Both the position numbers and the translations under genes were made by a program. DNA of 64,000 nucleotides from Bianquea renquensis. GTDB taxonomy: Bacteria > Bacillota > Clostridia > Lachnospirales > Bianqueaceae. Shown here in pieces: positions 60,409-64,000 of the stretch (within the stretch, counting starts at the first letter, position 1; the number at the start of each line of letters is the position of its first letter). The notes beneath the pieces are model-generated. The model had not been told where the DNA came from. It ran no database searches and was given only the letters and a program-made list of their open reading frames with translations. The DNA lies in contig NZ_JACRSQ010000002.1 of NCBI RefSeq assembly GCF_014384895.1, positions 1 to 64,000 on the forward strand, read 5' to 3'.

Positions 60409-60437
60409 TTGACTTCTGAAGCCGATTGTGGTAATAT
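60409..60437 (+). promoter_or_regulatory. Promoter of tRNA-Leu
   Basis: TTGACT (60409-60414) and TAATAT (60432-60437) are spaced 17 bp. Confidence 0.7.
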
Positions 60438-60482
60438 GTATTTCGTCGCGCAGGAGAACTGTGCGGTATAGCTTTAGGCTTT

Positions 60483-60567
60483 GCAGTTGTGGCGGAACTG
60501 GCATACGCGCTAGACTAAGGATCTAGTGTCCCTTTTCGACTTGAGGGTTCGAGTCCCTCCAACTGCA
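60483..60567 (+). tRNA. tRNA-Leu (anticodon AAG)
   Basis: An 85-base molecule with a long variable arm: acceptor GCAGTTG paired with CAACTGC, discriminator A, anticodon loop CTAAGGA within CTAGA/TCTAG. A34 is probably edited to inosine. Confidence 0.94.
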
Positions 60568-60575
60568 CTCGGAGA

Positions 60576-60608
60576 AGCAACCTTGTTGGAATGAGGTTGC
60601 TTTTTTTG
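60576..60608 (+). terminator. Terminator after tRNA-Leu
   Basis: AGCAACCT and AGGTTGCT form an 8-bp stem around a 10-base loop, then T residues. Confidence 0.85.
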
Positions 60609-60641
60609 TCTCATGGGAAAGGCCGCCGCCATCCCTTGCGA
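60609..60641 (+). repeat. Terminator-tail repeat (family 2), copy g, truncated
   Basis: GTCTCATGGGAAAGGCCGCCGCC after the T-run; the second arm is missing. Confidence 0.45.
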
Positions 60642-60686
60642 GATAATGGTAGAATTGGAAAAAAACAGAAAAATTTAAAAAATCTC

Positions 60687-60715
60687 TTGACATTGGCCTC
60701 CAGGAACGCTATTGT
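60687..60715 (+). promoter_or_regulatory. Promoter of the 354-residue hypothetical gene
   Basis: TTGACA (60687-60692) and TATTGT (60710-60715) are spaced 17 bp. Confidence 0.6.
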
Positions 60716-60808
60716 TCTATTTGGGGGTTTTGCTCCTTTGAATTTTTTGTCTTGAGTTTATCCGTTTGCAGATACGACGGAATGAAATTAAAAGAGAGGA
60801 GGAGTACA

Positions 60809-61873
60809 GTGAAGAAACTGCCGGTTGTCTTACCTCCGAATATTGTATCGGAGTGCTGGAATGTCTATAAAATGGCTGTCATTCAGACACATCCTAATGT
60901 GGAGGAGTGGCTAGCCTCAAAACGATTGGATGTGTTTTTGGACGCCGAGAACCGGCCGCTCTATGGGGAGTATGGAGAAAACGGGGCGATGTATCCGCTG
61001 TCTTATTTCAACGACATTTTACAGTACCATGAAGTTTCAATAGCAAGCCCCGACGATATCGTAGAGCGGGTCGAACGGGAGATTGACCAAGACCACTATC
61101 TTGTTGTGGATTTGAACTTTACAACGTTGATGGGCGACACAGCCCATGAAGCGCCGTATATACATGAAATTCTGATCTACGGGTACGATGAGAAGCGAAA
61201 GGTATTGTATTACGGGGGAGCCGAGGAGGATGAACTCGCATATGATGTCTTTCAAGAGAATTTTGCCTCTGTCTGGGAGTTATACAGGAGAGACGCCAAG
61301 CGGCGGTATTGGCGGAGAATGTGGCATTTTCCGGTTACCAGCTTATCCTTAAGGTTGGACTATCACAATGATAACGCCTGCTTTGATCTGTTGAGAAAGA
61401 TCGAGCGGGAGTGGAAAAGTGGCACCTTTACGGAGACTCGGTATACTGCTACAGGAGATATAGAAAAGCAATGCACCTGTCACACGGGAATCTATGCCCT
61501 TCTTTACCTTCGGGATCAACTCATTGCGATGCTGGGGCAAAGTCCTTCGGAACAGGACCGCTACAATGGGATGCTTACAATCCTCAAATTCTGTGAGCAT
61601 CGCGCTATGTTGCTGAAGTCCATGGCTTGGTTTATCAACCGAAATGGTTTTCTGGAGAGGGAAGATTCGGCGGAGCCCATGCGTGCCGCCTATGCGCGAT
61701 ATGAACGGTGCGTCGACGAAATGACAATCAGCCGTTTGAACTACATGAAATATATGGAGACAAAGAATTCCGCAACACTTCAAAAGGTTATTGATCGTCT
61801 GCATGTCCAGTATACCTTGGAATACGGTGCGTTAGAGCAATTTTTGCAGACGGCTAAGGCGTTTTATCACTGA
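60809..61873 (+). CDS. Hypothetical protein, possible BtrH-like fold
   Basis: The 354-residue protein has no signal peptide or membrane segment. Residues about 30-190 contain IVERVEREIDQDHYLVVDLNF and HEILIYGYDEKRKVLYYGG. The His-x-x-x-x-x-Tyr-Gly-Tyr-Asp pattern resembles BtrH N-terminal (peptidase C39-like) proteins that occur in natural-product gene clusters; this is tentative. The C-terminal 160 residues are helical with Cys pair CTCHTG (about 213-218). GTG 60809 follows GAGGAGG at six bases. The serine hydrolase gene follows after 43 bp and may be cotranscribed. Confidence 0.55.
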   Translation: MKKLPVVLPPNIVSECWNVYKMAVIQTHPNVEEWLASKRLDVFLDAENRPLYGEYGENGAMYPLSYFNDILQYHEVSIASPDDIVERVEREIDQDHYLVVDLNFTTLMGDTAHEAPYIHEILIYGYDEKRKVLYYGGAEEDELAYDVFQENFASVWELYRRDAKRRYWRRMWHFPVTSLSLRLDYHNDNACFDLLRKIEREWKSGTFTETRYTATGDIEKQCTCHTGIYALLYLRDQLIAMLGQSPSEQDRYNGMLTILKFCEHRAMLLKSMAWFINRNGFLEREDSAEPMRAAYARYERCVDEMTISRLNYMKYMETKNSATLQKVIDRLHVQYTLEYGALEQFLQTAKAFYH

Positions 61874-61916
61874 TGAGGAGAGTATTTTGATTGAACATAA
61901 TATAGGAGGGCTTATC

Positions 61917-63101
61917 ATGGATTTCCAAAAATTAAAACAGTTTATGGATCGGTTGACAGAGGAAAAGGTGCCCGGAAATGCTATCTGCGTGTATCAAGAC
62001 GGGAAAAGGGTCTTTGACTATGCGTCGGGGTATGCGGATCTGGAGACCCATACGCCCATGACGGGGCGAGAGCTTCTCAATATCTATTCGTGCTCCAAGC
62101 TGACGACGGTGACAGCGGCGCTGCAACTGTACGAGCAGGGGGTATTTCTGCTGACGGACCCGCTTTCCGAATATATGCCGGAATTTCGCCAGATGGACGT
62201 CTGCACAGAGGACGGACACTGTGAAAAAGCAAAAAATCCCATAACTATAGGCAATCTATTCTCCATGACGGCTGGATTCAATTATGACATTGGCCTTCTC
62301 AACACGGAGGAGCTCAGGGAGCAGACGGGAGGGCGATTTGATACAGAAACCGTGGTGCGGAGTCTCGCTAAGCAGCCGCTTTGCTTTGAGCCAGGGACGC
62401 GCTGGCAGTATAGCCTTTGCCACGATGTCCTGGCAGGACTTGTCTGCGTGCTGACCGGCAAACCTTTCCGCGTCTATGTCCAGGACAATGTATTCGATCC
62501 GCTGGACATGAAGGAAACCTATTACCACCGGACGCCGGAGGTTGAGAGCCGGATGGCCAGCCAGTACACGTTTGTGGAGGAGGGCGGCGAGCTGGCGGAT
62601 GCCGTGGAGGCGCAGCGGGCTGGCGGAACCAATAACGGTTACTTCAAAAAGGTGGATAAGTCCGTCGGGAATTTTATTCCAGGCTGCGAATATGACAGCG
62701 GCGGCGCAGGGATTGTTACGGCAGTTCCCGATTACGCCAAGCTGCTTGCGGCGCTGGCAAACGGTGGACTGGGGCTGACGGGCCAACGCATTCTGTCCGA
62801 TGCAACGGTCCGGCTGATGAAGACAAACCATCTCACGGCGCAGACTGCTCCATCCTTCAACTGGGATCACCTTGCTGGCTATGGCTATGGGCTCGGCGTG
62901 CGCACCATGATCGACCCAGTGCGCGGTGGCTCCAACAGTTCCATCGGGGAAATTGGCTGGGGAGGTGCTGCCGGTGCCACAGCGATCGTCGATACTTCGC
63001 GCCGGCTCGCCGTATTTTACTCGCACCACATGCTGAATCCACAGGAGGGCTACTATCAACCCAGGCTTCGGAATGTGGTCTACTCCTGCTTGGAAGGCTG
63101 A
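61917..63101 (+). CDS. CubicO/class C beta-lactamase-family serine hydrolase
   Basis: The 394-residue protein has the family pattern: NIYSCSKLTT (about 55-64) with the Ser-x-x-Lys nucleophile motif, LFSMTAGFNYD (about 115-125), WQYSLCHDVLAGLV (about 162-175) with the Tyr, and a late GWGGAAGATAIVDTS (about 348-362). There is no signal peptide, so it is cytoplasmic or of an esterase type rather than a secreted beta-lactamase. These proteins act as esterases or D-amino peptidases. ATG 61917 is preceded by AGGAGGG at six bases. It may form a unit with the preceding hypothetical gene. Confidence 0.85.
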   Translation: MDFQKLKQFMDRLTEEKVPGNAICVYQDGKRVFDYASGYADLETHTPMTGRELLNIYSCSKLTTVTAALQLYEQGVFLLTDPLSEYMPEFRQMDVCTEDGHCEKAKNPITIGNLFSMTAGFNYDIGLLNTEELREQTGGRFDTETVVRSLAKQPLCFEPGTRWQYSLCHDVLAGLVCVLTGKPFRVYVQDNVFDPLDMKETYYHRTPEVESRMASQYTFVEEGGELADAVEAQRAGGTNNGYFKKVDKSVGNFIPGCEYDSGGAGIVTAVPDYAKLLAALANGGLGLTGQRILSDATVRLMKTNHLTAQTAPSFNWDHLAGYGYGLGVRTMIDPVRGGSNSSIGEIGWGGAAGATAIVDTSRRLAVFYSHHMLNPQEGYYQPRLRNVVYSCLEG

Positions 63102-63174
63102 GAGCAGAACCATTCTCCTTCCCAGATGGCGGACATGCGAAGATTTGACGTCTGCGATTTGCATACAGCCAAAC

Positions 63175-63223
63175 AAAAGATCAGCCTCTCCACGGTGCAG
63201 CGCCTGGGGGAACTGATCTTTTT
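63175..63223 (+). terminator. Terminator after the CubicO gene
   Basis: AAAAGATCAG and CTGATCTTTTT form a stem with an inner CCTC/GGGG pairing, followed by T residues. Confidence 0.75.
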
Positions 63224-63224
63224 C

Positions 63225-63290
63225 GTCCTAGAAGAAAGTCCGCCGTGAGGCAGACCTAGATTAGAATAACCTTGGTTCTTTCAGCGTTCG
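63225..63290 (+). repeat. Terminator-tail repeat (family 2), copy h
   Basis: CCTAGAAGAAAGTCCGCC-GTGA-GGCAGAC, then AATAACC-TT-GGTTCTT. It follows the T-run directly and keeps both hairpins. Confidence 0.65.
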
Positions 63291-63320
63291 ATTGAGCCTT
63301 TAATCTGACTGATAAAAGGT

Positions 63321-63716
63321 TTAAAGCGTCAACTCCACGGGAGCGGCCGTCATAGAATAGATGGTCGCGGTAGCATCGGAGAGATAGAAAACTTCGAATT
63401 TGCCATCGTCTAAGCTGTACAGGCCTTGCAGGCTGGGATACGCGTCCAGCATGGCAGCTTTGGCTTCAGAAGAGGGATCGCGGTTGACGGCTCCGGCAAT
63501 CCGAATCCAGCGGCCATCCTCGGCGGTGGCGGAAATTTCAATCTTAGGATTGGCTAGCATCTGCTGATACACTTGTTTTTCATTGCTTGTACAGATATAG
63601 ATGCGGCCATTCCACTCCATAACAGCACCGAAAGGTCGTACCCTGGGCTGATCGAGGTCCATAGTGGCAAGGTAAAAAGTGTTAGTTTCTTTTAGAAATT
63701 GCACCGCTTGATTCAT
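63321..63716 (-). CDS. Pyridoxamine 5'-phosphate oxidase family protein
   Basis: The 131-residue small beta-barrel flavin protein of the PNPOx-like family is shown by TFYLATMDLDQPRVRPFGAVMEWNGRIYICTSNEKQVYQQM (about 12-53), with the typical Arg-Pro-Phe and Thr-Ser-Asn-Glu-Lys flavin contacts, and a hydrophobic dimer strand WIRIAGAV. These short clostridial forms act as flavin reductases or nitroreductase-like proteins, with the cofactor FMN or F420. It is divergent from the FAD oxidoreductase gene 96 bp away. Confidence 0.88.
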   Translation of the reverse strand: MNQAVQFLKETNTFYLATMDLDQPRVRPFGAVMEWNGRIYICTSNEKQVYQQMLANPKIEISATAEDGRWIRIAGAVNRDPSSEAKAAMLDAYPSLQGLYSLDDGKFEVFYLSDATATIYSMTAAPVELTL

Positions 63717-63754
63717 AGGAAGGACTCCTTTCTTAGATGAAGGTTATATCTGAT

Positions 63755-63783
63755 ATCATACTCGTATTCAATCGGTTTGTCAA
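63755..63783 (-). promoter_or_regulatory. Promoter of the PNPOx-family gene
   Basis: Minus-strand TTGACA (63778-63783) and TATGAT (63755-63760) are spaced 17 bp. Confidence 0.8.
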
Positions 63784-63812
63784 TTTGGTCGAACACAAAA
63801 GGAGGGAAGAAT

Positions 63813-64000
63813 ATGAGCCTATCCATTGTAGAAAGTGCGAGACAAACGGAGGTTCTGGGGAAATATGACGTTCTGGTGGCTGGAGGCGGTATTGCCGGAG
63901 TTGCCGCGGCGATAGCTGCTGCGAGGGAAGGCGTCAGGGTGCTGCTCGTAGAACGAGAGTGCATTGTCGGTGGGCTTGCCACTGCTGGCCTGATTGCCAT
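63813..64000 (+). CDS. FAD-dependent oxidoreductase, N-terminal part (3' partial)
   Basis: The 62 visible residues hold a complete flavin-binding start KYDVLVAGGGIAGVAAAIAAAREGVRVLLVERE (about 17-49), then CIVGGLATAGLIA, the pattern of PF12831-type FAD oxidoreductases. AAAGGAGGG precedes ATG 63813. It resembles the oxidoreductase at 27167, so the genome holds more than one member. The gene runs off the window. Confidence 0.85.
   Translation, partial: MSLSIVESARQTEVLGKYDVLVAGGGIAGVAAAIAAAREGVRVLLVERECIVGGLATAGLIA

Overview
The window looks like about 64 kb of chromosome from an anaerobic low- to mid-GC Firmicute of class Clostridia, probably a gut Oscillospirales or Christensenellales type. 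The basis is inference: strong Shine-Dalgarno sites, a pyruvate:ferredoxin oxidoreductase, an ECF-type ThiT, a CD3324-family protein, a Firmicutes-type GalT and the Bacillus/Clostridium gene order yaaO-darA-holB-ricT-trmN-rsmI. No rRNA, CRISPR array or intact insertion sequence was seen.

Layout. 1-7.8 kb is accessory DNA. It holds the tail of a large serine recombinase, an ABC/FtsX exporter plus methyltransferase operon behind a promoter with palindromic operators, a GH94 phosphorylase on the other strand, and a decayed DUF4143 ATPase. 7.9-13.7 kb is a sugar catabolism island: a NagB-like deaminase, two TIM-barrel sugar isomerases, two Gfo/Idh oxidoreductases and an MTA/SAH nucleosidase. 13.8-22.5 kb is a cell-surface polysaccharide block (GalE, sugar transferase, GT2, Wzy-like polymerase). 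It faces an opposing pair encoding a beta-helix secreted protein and a membrane-anchored surface protein. ClpB follows at 22.9-25.5 kb.

26.3-35.7 kb starts with two FAD oxidoreductase-like genes and runs into the conserved housekeeping cluster (decarboxylase, c-di-AMP receptor DarA, HolB, RicT, TrmN-like, DUF362 ferredoxin protein, RsmI). 35.7-41.8 kb is a second accessory stretch on the minus strand: hydroxyacyl-CoA dehydrogenase, GNAT, CD3324 protein with a possible leader peptide, two tandem SGNH hydrolases and a winged-helix regulator. 42-58.6 kb returns to core functions: HIT, MurG, a fused GalK-GalT, a cyclophilin lipoprotein, PFOR, ThiT, a PP2C-LysM protein, HtrA, a response regulator, RdgB and a phosphodiesterase. 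58.7-60.6 kb carries seven tRNA genes (Pro, Gly, Arg, His, Gln, Lys, Leu). The right end has an XRE regulator, a small membrane protein, an unrecognised protein, a CubicO-type hydrolase, a PNPOx-family protein and the start of another FAD oxidoreductase.

The most interesting structure is non-coding. One roughly 110-135 bp element occurs three times (8684, 9690, 16904). Each copy ends in the Shine-Dalgarno of the next gene and can form two hairpins, a possible loop-to-3' pseudoknot and an SD-sequestering stem. A second family with a GGAAAG-CCGCC hairpin core occurs about eight times, usually directly after the T-run of a terminator. A leader peptide with competing hairpins precedes the CD3324-family gene.
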